Positions 7,868 to 16,553 of a DNA stretch of 17,148 bases are shown piece by piece. A program made the translations under genes and the position numbers. Position 1 is the first letter of the stretch. Each line of letters opens with the position of its first letter. The notes under the pieces were generated by a model. That model searched no databases and was not told where the DNA came from. It saw only the letters and a program-made list of their open reading frames with translations. Source of the stretch: Hyphomicrobiaceae bacterium UBA4118 (GTDB lineage: Bacteria > Pseudomonadota > Alphaproteobacteria > Rhizobiales > Methyloligellaceae); contig DFXC01000051.1 of assembly GCA_002383105.1 (NCBI GenBank), positions 12,170 through 29,317 on the forward strand, read 5' to 3'.

Positions 7868-8880
7868 CACGCGCGCTTCCGCCGGCGCTCCTCAGCAGCC
7901 CGGACACGCCCGTAGCGGGCAAGGCCCGCATCGAGGATCATGCCGATCAAAGCGACGAACTCCACGCCGTTCTGCGCGGCGAGGATCGGCAGGTCCGAGT
8001 GCCACGGGTTGAGGCCGGCAAGGGGGTTGGCCTCGAGGAAATAAGGCTCGCCCTTCGCGTCGGAGCGGAAGTCGATACGCGCGGCATCGCGACATTCGAG
8101 CGCCCAGTAGGCCTCTAGCGCACGCGTTCCCGCAAGACGCGCCTCGCCGTCGTCGGCCGGGGCATAGATGACGAGGTCCTCGCACAGCTCCTTGTTGTGG
8201 AGCGAATAGACATTGGCCTCGGCCTGCTCCTTCAGCAGGATCTCGCAGACGCCGAGCACGCGGGCCTCTTGGCCGTTGCCGACGATACCGACCGTGAACT
8301 CGCGACCACTGAGATAGTGCTCGACCAGGGCCGGCTGGCGGTAGCGCTCGATCACGCGGGTCGCGGCGGCGGCAAGCTCGCCCGCATCATGCACCAGCGA
8401 TGCGGCCTCGCAGCCTTTGCCGGTGCCTTCGGCAAGCGGCTTGACGAAGGCCGGGAAGTGCTCCCAGCCGGCAAGCTCGCTGGCGCTCGTCTCGGCCACC
8501 GCGAAGGCTGGCGTGGGCACGCCGGCATCGCGGACCAGACGCTTGGCCACCGCCTTGTCGAGGGAGACGGCCATCGTCAGCGGGTCGGAGAACAGGTAGG
8601 GCTGGTCGAACAGCTCGCAAAGCGCAGCCACCTGCGCCTCGCGAGAGCGGCCCTTTACCCCTTCAGCGATGGAGAAGACGAGATCAAACCGTTCGCCGGA
8701 GACGAATCGTGCCGCAAGCGCCTGCCCGCGGCCCACGCGCTCGACCTCGCAGCCGAGCGCTTCAAGGGCGCCTGCCAGCTCGTCGATGGTGCCGACGTTG
8801 TCGAACTCGGCGATCTCCTCCTCGGAGAAGCCGAGCGCCCGATAATCGTCGCGGAGATCGTAGACGAGAGCGACGCGCAT
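7867..8880 (-). CDS. ATP-grasp ligase of the D-Ala-D-Ala ligase type, first of two
   Basis: The 337-aa product starts MRVALVYDLRDDYRALG and has ATP-grasp features: SLDKAVAKRLV (106-116), FVKPLAEGTGKG (145-156), EHYLSGREFTVGIVG (187-201), ARIDFR (267-272) and the metal-binding FLEANPLAGLNP (281-292). It should form an amide bond with ATP. The N-terminal sequence and the EANPLAGLNP motif differ from standard Ddl. It resembles the ligase downstream in size and layout but is clearly diverged from it, so the two probably add different substrates. Its ATG overlaps the aminomutase stop as TGATG, and its own stop overlaps the next start in the same way, so the three genes are translationally coupled. 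The C-terminus is very basic (ERRRKRA). Confidence 0.88.
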   Translation of the reverse strand: MRVALVYDLRDDYRALGFSEEEIAEFDNVGTIDELAGALEALGCEVERVGRGQALAARFVSGERFDLVFSIAEGVKGRSREAQVAALCELFDQPYLFSDPLTMAVSLDKAVAKRLVRDAGVPTPAFAVAETSASELAGWEHFPAFVKPLAEGTGKGCEAASLVHDAGELAAAATRVIERYRQPALVEHYLSGREFTVGIVGNGQEARVLGVCEILLKEQAEANVYSLHNKELCEDLVIYAPADDGEARLAGTRALEAYWALECRDAARIDFRSDAKGEPYFLEANPLAGLNPWHSDLPILAAQNGVEFVALIGMILDAGLARYGRVRAAEERRRKRA

Positions 8881-10193
8881 CAGAGCGAACCTTGCGCGCG
8901 ATCGGCGCCAACCGTCCCGTCGGGATCAGCATAGCGGTAGGTGTTGCCCTCGAAGTTCTTGAGGATGAGGTCGTCCCCGTCCCGGCCCACGACATAGTCC
9001 GGAATGAGGGGGATCTTGCCCCCGCCGCCGGGCGCATCGATCACATAGGTCGGCACGGCATAGCCGGTGGTATGGCCGCGCAGCCCCTGCATGATCTCAA
9101 GGCCTTTGTCGACGCTCGTCCTGAAATGCGACGAGCCGGTGATCGGATCGCATTGATAGAGGTAGTAGGGCCGGACACGGCGCATCAGAAGCCCGTGGAA
9201 GAGCGTCTTCAGCGTATCGACCGAGTCGTTGACACCCTTGAGCAGAACGGTCTGGCTGCCGAGCGGGATGCCGGCGTCAGCCAGCCGTGTCGCGGCCTCG
9301 GTGACCTCGGGCGTGAGTTCGGCAGGATGGGTGAAGTGGATGCTCATCCACAGCGGATGGTGCTTTTTGAGCACGCGGATCAGAGAGCGCGTCACTCGCA
9401 TGGGCAGCACCACCGGCACCTTGGTGCCGAGCCTGACGAACTCGACATGCTTGATGGCCCTGAGGCGCCCAAGCAGATAGTCGAGCCGCTCGTCTGAGAG
9501 CGTCAGCGGATCGCCGCCCGAGATCAGCACGTCGCGGATCTCCGGATGTGCCGCGATGTAGGCGAGCGCCTCCTCCCATTGCGGCCGGCTAAACGTGTAA
9601 TCGCCGCCCGCCTCGCCCACCATGCGCGACCGGGTGCAATAGCGACAATAGGTGGAGCAGAAGCCGGTGGCGAGGAAGAGAACGCGATCGGGGTAGCGGT
9701 GCACGAGGCCCGGCACCACGCTATGGCCGTCCTCGCCGAGCGGGTCGTCGGCCTCCCCTGGCGTCTTCACATATTCGGTGCCGACCGGGACATGGGTGCG
9801 GCGGAGCGGCTCCATCGCGTCATCGCGGGCCATCAGGCTCGCGTAATAGGGCGTGATGCCGAGCGGCAGAGACCCTTGATGGCGGATGACCGCGTCGCGC
9901 TCGTCGTCCGACAGCACGAAGATGCGCTCGAGCTCGGCGAGCGTCCTGATGCGGGCGCGCGCCTGCCAGCGCCAGTCGTTCCACTGGGCGGCCTCGACCT
10001 CTGGGAAGTGGCGCTTGCGGAACGCGCGCGTGAGCGGCCCGACGGGGAAGCGCTCCATGCGCACGAGCGCCCCGAGCCGTTCGGCCGCCTCGGGCGAGAT
10101 AGATTTGATAGGGTGATGTGGTTTGGGAAGAAGTTGGGATGTCGCTTGCGGGCGACTGGGTGGCTCTTCGGCCTCGACCTGAAGCAAGTTCAT
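8880..10193 (-). CDS. kamA: Lysine 2,3-aminomutase family radical SAM/PLP enzyme
   Basis: The 437-aa product belongs to the KamA/AblA family, which moves the alpha-amino group of L-lysine to carbon 3 to give beta-lysine. The [4Fe-4S] cluster motif is CSTYCRYC (Cys179, 183, 186). SGGDP (225-229) is the SAM-binding segment. The PLP lysine is Lys393 in PGGGGK. Asp349 (YQCD) and Asp386 (VIDAPGGGG) match the two aspartates that hold the side-chain amine of lysine in the Clostridium enzyme, and their spacing to the PLP lysine is the same. The N-terminal WNDWRWQ is typical of the family. At 437 aa it is longer than EpmB (about 340 aa), so EF-P modification is less likely. The ATG at 10193 has GGAGGGGA 10 bases upstream. 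It is the first gene of the operon. Confidence 0.92.
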   Translation of the reverse strand: MNLLQVEAEEPPSRPQATSQLLPKPHHPIKSISPEAAERLGALVRMERFPVGPLTRAFRKRHFPEVEAAQWNDWRWQARARIRTLAELERIFVLSDDERDAVIRHQGSLPLGITPYYASLMARDDAMEPLRRTHVPVGTEYVKTPGEADDPLGEDGHSVVPGLVHRYPDRVLFLATGFCSTYCRYCTRSRMVGEAGGDYTFSRPQWEEALAYIAAHPEIRDVLISGGDPLTLSDERLDYLLGRLRAIKHVEFVRLGTKVPVVLPMRVTRSLIRVLKKHHPLWMSIHFTHPAELTPEVTEAATRLADAGIPLGSQTVLLKGVNDSVDTLKTLFHGLLMRRVRPYYLYQCDPITGSSHFRTSVDKGLEIMQGLRGHTTGYAVPTYVIDAPGGGGKIPLIPDYVVGRDGDDLILKNFEGNTYRYADPDGTVGADRAQGSL

Positions 10194-10386
10194 GGGATAT
10201 GCGTCCCCTCCGTGCTTCGAGGGATCGATCGTGGCGCCAACCGCCGACTCTGCCGTCCGTCAAAAGCGCGAGTCATTTCAGCGACCTGTTCATTAATTTC
10301 AAGTGCTAATGGAGTCGGTGCCCAACTTTTTTGCCGCATGCCGGTTCATTGATCAGGGCTCGGTGAGACGGGAGGACGAAAAAGGC
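10194..10386. promoter_or_regulatory. Divergent intergenic region upstream of the kamA operon
   Basis: This spacer must carry the promoter of the four-gene operon (leftward) and of the secreted-protein locus (rightward). It holds an AT-rich patch around 10288-10310. GGAGGGGA for kamA lies on the minus strand at 10211-10204. I see no -35/-10 pair good enough to call and no clear operator palindrome. Confidence 0.45.
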
Positions 10387-10981
10387 GTGAAGCACTGGAT
10401 GGCAGCTCTGGTCCTCGGCTGCTGCTCCCTCCTCGCGGAGCAGGTTTTGGCCGGCAGCGACGGCCCCGACTACATCAAGCTCAAGGCGCTGCTGCCGCCT
10501 GGCCCTGACGCCGCGCTTTGCTTCGCCCGCACCTATGACGCCTTGCACCTGAGCCAGCACCCCAAGCAGACGGTCACCGAGCTCATCCTCTTCCTTCGCT
10601 ATGTCACGCTCGGCGAGGACGAGGCCACGCTCATCGCTGAAGAGGATGGCCACACGGAGAAGCAGTATTTCCGCTACGACTTCACCTTGGCGGCGAAGGT
10701 CAAGGACCGCACTGGGACCCTCTATGCCAGCGGCGACTGCGCTTCGGCTGAAGGGATTGGCTGCGGGGTGGATTGCGACGGCGGCGGCATCACAATCGAG
10801 CCCATGGCAAGACGACGCGATCTTGGTGCGGCTTGAGCGCATTCGGATGACGCTTGGCTGCGGCGAGGGCGAGGAGGTCGAGCTCGAAGGAGGCGCGGAC
10901 GATAAGGTCTTCAAGCTGACCAAAGCCCCGCGTCCCATTTGCGACTCCATGCAAGCAGACGCCGGCAAGCCGCTGCAATGA
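10387..10981 (+). pseudogene. Secreted protein of unknown function, interrupted by a frameshift
   Basis: The reading frame from the GTG at 10387 begins VKHWMAALVLGCCSLLAEQV, a signal peptide (a lipoprotein signal at LGC is also possible). It runs to CDGGGITIEP and then goes off into ARRRDLGAA with a stop at 10834-10836. The next frame continues sensibly from the same point as WQDDAILVRLERIRMTLGCG and ends KLTKAPRPICDSMQADAGKPLQ with a stop at 10979-10981. Dropping one base from the CCC at 10801-10803 restores a protein of about 197 aa with cysteines spread through both parts. I do not recognise the family. GGAGG (10371-10375) is 11 bases before the GTG, and an ATG at 10399 is an alternative start. 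It is divergent from kamA. The shift is either a real mutation or a sequencing error. Confidence 0.7.
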
Positions 10982-11001
10982 TTCGCGCTTTGGCGTGAGC
11001 C

Positions 11002-12300
11002 CTATCCGCGCTGCCGCTCCAGCACCGCCACGAAGAATCCGTCGGTGCCGTGGCTCAAAGGCGTCATCAGCAGCGTGTCGGCGGCGCCGTCAGCCGAAGG
11101 AAGCGGCGGGGCTGATAGGGCCTCGTCCCAGAGCGGACGCCACGGCATGAGCTTGAACTCAGGGTGCCGGCCAAGAAAGGCCTCGACCTGGTCGCGGTTC
11201 TCAGGCGGCAGCACCGAGCAGGTGATGTAGGCGAGCCGCCCGCCGGGCTTGACCAGCGCCGCCCCCTCATCGAGCACCGCCGCCTGCTCTTGAAGCCGCG
11301 CCTCGAGCATTTGCGGGCCGAGCCGCCATTTGGCATCGGGGCGCCGCCGCCAGACACCCGATCCCGTGCAGGGCGCATCGATGAGGACGAGGTCCATCTT
11401 GCCGTCGAGCTTCGCCAGGGCTTCGGCGTCGCCGGCGGGAAGCACCTGGGCGTTCCTCACCCCTGCCCGCTTCAGGCGCTCGAAGATCGGCCGAAGCCGC
11501 AGGCGGTCGGCATCATAGGCATAGAGCTGGCCAGTGTTCTGCATCAGCGCGGCGAGCCCGAGGGTCTTGCCGCCGGCGCCGGCGCAGAGGTCGATGATTT
11601 GCGCTTTCGGCTTGGCGCCCGACAGGAGCGTCGCCACCTGCGAGCCCTCGTCCTGCACCTCGTACCAGCCCTTGCCGTGGCCAGGCTCGGCCTCGACATG
11701 CGGGCTTTTACCCGGCCCCGGCGCCTGCACGATGCGGACGCCGACGGGGGAATGAGGGGTGGGCGAAGGCTCGAAGCGGCGAAGCGCCTTAAGCACCTTC
11801 TCGCTTGTGGCTTTCAGCGTGTTGATCCTGAGATCGACGGGAGCGCGCCGGGCGAGCGCCGCTCCCTCCTCTCCGGCGCGGGCGCCGAAGGCCCGCTCGA
11901 AATGAGGGCCAAGCCATTCGGAATAGTCGCCTCTGATGTGAGCGGGCGCGTCGGGCGGCACCGCGCGCCGCAACCCTTCAAGCTCGGCGTCCGATAGAGG
12001 CTCCGGCGCGTGCCGGCTGCCGTCGGCAAGGGCGGCCACCTGATCGGGCGTCAGGTGCCAGCTCGTCACCAGGGTGCGCAGCACGAGCGCCCGTGGGCTG
12101 TCGTCGCCCATGGCACAAGCAGCCGAGACGCGGGTGCGGAGCGCATCGAAGACGAGATTGCCGATTGCCGCCCTATCGCCCGAGCCTGCGAAGCGGTGGG
12201 CAAGCCCCCAATCCTTCAAGGCCTCTGCCGCCGGACGCTTGCGCGCCTCGATATCGGCGAGGACCTCGATGGCAGCGCTTGCCCGCGCCCCTGGCGTCAT
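11002..12300 (-). CDS. rsmB: 16S rRNA m5C methyltransferase (RsmB/Sun family)
   Basis: The 432-aa product matches the RsmB/NOL1/NOP2/Sun family, which methylates carbon 5 of a cytosine in 16S rRNA (C967 in E. coli). An N-terminal NusB-like helical region (about 1-130) is followed by the catalytic domain: the SAM loop DLCAGAGGKT (237-246), motif IV DAPCTGSGVWRRRPDAKWR with Cys311, and motif VI YITCSVLPPENRDQ with Cys361. Both the catalytic and the release cysteine are present. I chose the ATG at 12300, which overlaps the TGA of the upstream MAPEG gene (TGATG). An in-frame ATG at 12345 would lie inside that gene. It is read in the same direction as guaB and guaA. Confidence 0.93.
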   Translation of the reverse strand: MTPGARASAAIEVLADIEARKRPAAEALKDWGLAHRFAGSGDRAAIGNLVFDALRTRVSAACAMGDDSPRALVLRTLVTSWHLTPDQVAALADGSRHAPEPLSDAELEGLRRAVPPDAPAHIRGDYSEWLGPHFERAFGARAGEEGAALARRAPVDLRINTLKATSEKVLKALRRFEPSPTPHSPVGVRIVQAPGPGKSPHVEAEPGHGKGWYEVQDEGSQVATLLSGAKPKAQIIDLCAGAGGKTLGLAALMQNTGQLYAYDADRLRLRPIFERLKRAGVRNAQVLPAGDAEALAKLDGKMDLVLIDAPCTGSGVWRRRPDAKWRLGPQMLEARLQEQAAVLDEGAALVKPGGRLAYITCSVLPPENRDQVEAFLGRHPEFKLMPWRPLWDEALSAPPLPSADGAADTLLMTPLSHGTDGFFVAVLERQRG

Positions 12301-12728
12301 CAGTCCGAAGCAAAGAGCAGGATGCGGGCGACGACGATCACCCACATCAGAGCCAACGCAATGGCGCCCACGAGGAACACAGCGTTGCGGCGGTCGAGCC
12401 GATTGCTGGTGACATGGATATAGGCGTGGACGAACCGCGACAGCACGAACATCCAGCTCAGCACGCAGATAATGACGTCGAGTGCCTGGGTGGTGAGCGC
12501 CAGCAGGACCACCACGTAGAACAGGACCGGCAGCTCGAGCTGATTGTGGAAGGCGTTGCCGATCTGCAGCACATGGGGCGGCCAGGCGGGCTCCCTGAGC
12601 GACACCTGTTGCGGGCGGACTTCGCCTCGCCTCAGCACGCGGAGCCGCAGGATGGTCATCCAGAACAGCAGCCCGAAGGTCAGCGCGACCTGCGCGAACA
12701 TCGGCAGCAAGATAGCCTCGATCGTCAT
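12300..12728 (-). CDS. MAPEG family membrane protein
   Basis: The 142-aa integral membrane protein has about four hydrophobic segments. The first is near residues 8-28, two lie in the stretch from LPVLFYVVVLLALTTQ to VLSWMFVLSRF, and the last is ALALMWVIVVARILLF at the end. GNAFHNQLELPVLFYV and the layout fit the MAPEG family (membrane-associated proteins in eicosanoid and glutathione metabolism). Bacterial members are mostly uncharacterised; some have glutathione transferase activity. The start is the ATG at 12726-12728 with GGAGG five bases before it. An in-frame start further upstream at 12761 lacks this. The stop overlaps the start of rsmB, so the two are co-translated. Confidence 0.88.
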   Translation of the reverse strand: MTIEAILLPMFAQVALTFGLLFWMTILRLRVLRRGEVRPQQVSLREPAWPPHVLQIGNAFHNQLELPVLFYVVVLLALTTQALDVIICVLSWMFVLSRFVHAYIHVTSNRLDRRNAVFLVGAIALALMWVIVVARILLFASD

Positions 12729-12902
12729 GGCGCCCTCCGGTTGCCTCGTGCCCAGCCGCAACGCGACGTATCGGCCCCGCGCGCCGTTATACTCTGCCTG
12801 CGGCGTTATGTGGGGGCGAAAGACGGCAATGTCGGCACCTGAAGCAATCGGGCGGACCGATTGATTGCCGAATTGCCTCGGTAATTATGGATGGAAGTTC
12901 AA

Positions 12903-12930
12903 TTGACGCGAGGGCGAAGGCCCCTCTAAA
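12903..12930 (+). promoter_or_regulatory. Candidate sigma-70-type promoter of the TPR gene
   Basis: TTGACG (12903-12908) is separated by 16 bases from TCTAAA (12925-12930), about 47 bases before the ATG of the TPR gene. The match is five of six at -35 and four of six at -10. This is by eye only. Confidence 0.35.
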
Positions 12931-12965
12931 GCTAGCCCCAAAGCAAAGGTACTTCTGCGTCCCCC

Positions 12966-12971
12966 AGGAGG
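12966..12971 (+). promoter_or_regulatory. Shine-Dalgarno AGGAGG of the TPR gene
   Basis: A consensus AGGAGG lies 6 bases before the ATG at 12978. It fixes the start and suggests strong translation. Confidence 0.8.
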
Positions 12972-12977
12972 TTTTCC

Positions 12978-13814
12978 ATGCGCAATCGCGCCCCTAAACT
13001 CGGTTTCCCCGGCGCCATGCTCGCATTAGCGCTTGTCTTTGCCGCTCTCGCCCCTCAGGCGCGGGCGGAAGAGACCAATCCCTGCTTTACCGGCGGAGGC
13101 ACCGTCAAGGAGGTGCTCGACGCTTGCGCTGCCTTCATCGCCTCGGGCTCGACCGACAACGAGCGCCTCAACACGGCCCATCGCGTCCGCGCCATGGCCC
13201 TCTCCGCGGTCGGCGATCTCGATGCGGCCATCGCCGAGCTGGATGCGGCCACCAAGGTCGAATCGAGCGAGCCCAACAGCTATTTCATGCGGGCGGCCGC
13301 TTACGACGCCAAGAAGGATTTTGACAAAGCCATCGCCGATCTGGATGAAGCCATCCGGCTCGACGGCAAGCGCGGCGATTTCTACATGCTGCGTGGGATC
13401 GTCTACGACCACAAGGGCGACCTCGACCGTGCCCTCGTAGAGTTCAATGAGAAGGTCAAGCTCGATCCCGAGTCCAGCGAGGCCTATTCCAAGCGCGCCG
13501 ATCTCTACCGGCAGAGAAAGGAATACGATCCCGCCGTCGCCGATTACAGCGAGGTCATCAAGCGCGATCTGGAAAACGCCAAAGGCTATATTGATCGCGG
13601 CTGGATCTACGTACTCAAGGGCGATCTCGACAAGGCCGGCCCCGACTTCGACACGGCGCTCAAGCTGCATCAGAACGATCCTTCGGCGCTGGTCGGACGC
13701 GGCTTGGTAAAGAGCCGCAAGGGCAAGCCGACCGACGGCAGCGACGACCTCGCGCTGGCGCAACAGCTGGAGCCCGGGATTTTCGACGAGATCAAGAAGC
13801 TCGGCGTCGAGTAG
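12978..13814 (+). CDS. Periplasmic tetratricopeptide repeat protein
   Basis: The 278-aa product has a signal peptide (hydrophobic core MLALALVFAALA, cleavage after QARA near residue 30). About six TPR units of 34 residues follow from about 64 to 267, with typical units such as GDLDAAIAELDAATKV, KDFDKAIADLDEAIRLD, GDLDRALVEFNEKVKLD and KEYDPAVADYSEVIKRD. Cys36 and Cys50 near the mature N-terminus could form a disulphide. TPR arrays bind other proteins; the partner is not evident. The start is set by AGGAGG six bases upstream. A broken small membrane-protein gene begins 8 bases after its stop, so the two may once have formed an operon. Confidence 0.9.
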   Translation: MRNRAPKLGFPGAMLALALVFAALAPQARAEETNPCFTGGGTVKEVLDACAAFIASGSTDNERLNTAHRVRAMALSAVGDLDAAIAELDAATKVESSEPNSYFMRAAAYDAKKDFDKAIADLDEAIRLDGKRGDFYMLRGIVYDHKGDLDRALVEFNEKVKLDPESSEAYSKRADLYRQRKEYDPAVADYSEVIKRDLENAKGYIDRGWIYVLKGDLDKAGPDFDTALKLHQNDPSALVGRGLVKSRKGKPTDGSDDLALAQQLEPGIFDEIKKLGVE

Positions 13815-13822
13815 TCGAGTAG

Positions 13823-14115
13823 ATGACGAGCCAACCGACGACCGGCAATGGCGGGCTGAGCCTGAAGAGCTGGACCCTGATCGTTTGGGGGCTTTATCTT
13901 GCGTCCTTCTTCAGCCTCGCTACCACGCAAATCATGCGATCCGCACCTTTTGGATCGGACTCGGCATAGGACTCATCGGGCTCATCCTCTCAGTCGTCGG
14001 AATCGGGGTCGTGGTCCTGATCGGGCTCATCATTTGGCAGCTTTACCGCATCATCCGCGGTCTCATTCGGGCCCTCGACGGCCAGCCGATCGAAGACCCT
14101 CTGAGTTGGCTCTGA
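13823..14115 (+). pseudogene. Remnant of a small DUF4870/COG3671-like membrane protein
   Basis: The frame from the ATG at 13823 reads MTSQPTTGNGGLSLKSWTLI then VWGLYLASFFS, a normal N-terminus for this family, but hits a stop at 13967-13969. The other frame supplies the second half, HAIRTFWIGLGIGLIGLIL and on to GQPIEDPLSWL, with a stop at 14113-14115. Intact relatives have a membrane helix and a connecting segment of roughly twenty or more residues before the IRTFWIGL motif. Here that segment is missing, so both an internal deletion and a frame change between about 13915 and 13945 are likely. A start at the TTG near 13885 would give only the C-terminal helices. I judge it non-functional. It is convergent with guaB, 34 bases away. 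Confidence 0.65.
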
Positions 14116-14149
14116 GCGCGCGTCCCGGCAACCCGAAGCCTAGTGGCGC

Positions 14150-15676
<1,527 letters not shown>

Positions 15677-15837
15677 TCATCTTGCGGGCGGCAGCACTTA
15701 GCCTCAAGGCAGCCACCGGTTGGCGGTCTCCAATATCACCTTATCGTGAACTTGGGAAGGCAATGGGAAGCGGTTCGCAAAGTGTTGGAAGGCAAAGCCT
15801 CCCCCGCGAGCGTCCGTCACGGGCGATTTTCTTTGTC

Positions 15838-15862
15838 GGAACAACGGGCCGAGGACCGCATT
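15838..15862 (+). promoter_or_regulatory. Candidate EcfG-type general stress promoter
   Basis: GGAAC (15838-15842), 16 bases, then CATT (15859-15862) resembles the alphaproteobacterial EcfG consensus GGAAC-N16/17-CGTT, with one mismatch at -10. It lies about 70 bases before the start of the Gly/His/Met-rich secreted protein. This is by eye only. Confidence 0.35.
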
Positions 15863-15929
15863 TCTACTAGCAGAAGCACGCCGTTCGTCCCCTGGAGCGG
15901 CGCCAACCATCTACGAAAGGAAACTCCTG

Positions 15930-16517
15930 ATGCGGTACTCGATGACGATAACTGCTCTCGCGAGCAGTCTGGCTTTACTGGCGGCGACACAGCTGCCTGC
16001 AAAGGCAGGCCCCACCTTTGACCTGAAGTCCACGACCGGCATGGTCGAGCTCGTGAGGAGCGGCGGCGGCGGTGGCGGTGGCGGTGGCCATATGGGCGGA
16101 ATGGGCGGCGGCCACATGGGCGGCGGCGGAATGAGCATGGCCAGCCGGATGGGCGGCGGCGGCGGCGACCACATGGGCGGCGGCGGCCATATGGGTCGTT
16201 CCTTTGCAAGCCGCTCCGGTGGCGATTTCGACGGCGGCGGCCATATGGGCCATATGGCGAGAGGTGGCGACTTCGATGGCGGCCCTAGCCGGCATGGACG
16301 CGTCGCCGGGAACAATTGGAACGGCAATTGGAATGGGAATTGGGATCACAATCACGATCACCATCACCACAACCGGTTCATCGTCGGATCCCCGTTCTGG
16401 TACGGCGGTGGGTACTATGCCTATAACGGTTACGGCGACTGCGGCTGGCTGAGGCGCGAAGCAATCATCACCGGCAGTCCCTATTGGTGGCGCCGTTACC
16501 AAGAGTGCCTGTACTAG
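15930..16517 (+). CDS. Secreted Gly/His/Met-rich protein
   Basis: The 195-aa product has a signal peptide with cleavage after AKA (residue 26). A very glycine-rich region with repeated HMGG-like units (45-109) follows, then two SGGDFDGG/RGGDFDGG copies and an Asn/Trp stretch NNWNGNWNGNW. After that come a His cluster HNHDHHHH (140-147) and a Tyr/Gly-rich tail ending GSPYWWRRYQECLY, with two cysteines. The tail resembles small exported proteins of Rhizobiales. The many His and Met residues could bind copper, nickel or zinc; this is inference. AAGGAAA stands 8-9 bases before the ATG at 15930. A possible EcfG promoter is upstream. No known family can be named. Confidence 0.8.
   Translation: MRYSMTITALASSLALLAATQLPAKAGPTFDLKSTTGMVELVRSGGGGGGGGGHMGGMGGGHMGGGGMSMASRMGGGGGDHMGGGGHMGRSFASRSGGDFDGGGHMGHMARGGDFDGGPSRHGRVAGNNWNGNWNGNWDHNHDHHHHNRFIVGSPFWYGGGYYAYNGYGDCGWLRREAIITGSPYWWRRYQECLY
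16062..16256 (+). repeat. Imperfect in-gene repeat encoding Gly runs and HMGG units
   Basis: GGC-rich triplets alternate with units such as CATATGGGCGG or CACATGGGCGG. At least five HMG-type units occur between residues 54 and 109 of the secreted protein. The repeat is in frame throughout, so copy number could change without breaking the gene. Confidence 0.75.
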
Positions 16518-16553
16518 GCACGCTTAAGACCCTGGACCGCGGAGCTCCGGAGG

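Noticed and set aside
6878..8880. Two D-alanine-D-alanine ligases for peptidoglycan
   Set aside because: The canonical N-terminal Ddl signature is absent and there are no mur or fts genes around.
8880..10193. EpmB (EF-P lysine aminomutase) as identity
   Set aside because: The protein is about 100 residues longer than EpmB, both lysine-binding Asp residues match KamA, and no efp or epmA is nearby. A tree would settle it.
12300..12345. Upstream ATG at 12345 as the start of rsmB
   Set aside because: It lies inside the MAPEG coding region, and the TGATG overlap at 12300 gives a normal RsmB N-terminus.
13026..13763. Minus-strand open frame of 245 codons opposite the TPR gene
   Set aside because: The TPR protein has a signal peptide, repeats and a consensus ribosome binding site; the antisense frame has none of these.
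16062..16256. Possible CRISPR-like or other regularly spaced repeat
   Set aside because: The units are short, irregular and in frame, and encode Gly/His/Met repeats of a secreted protein.
16518..16553. Weak palindrome around GGAGCTCC as a terminator
   Set aside because: The stem is short and no T-run follows in either direction.
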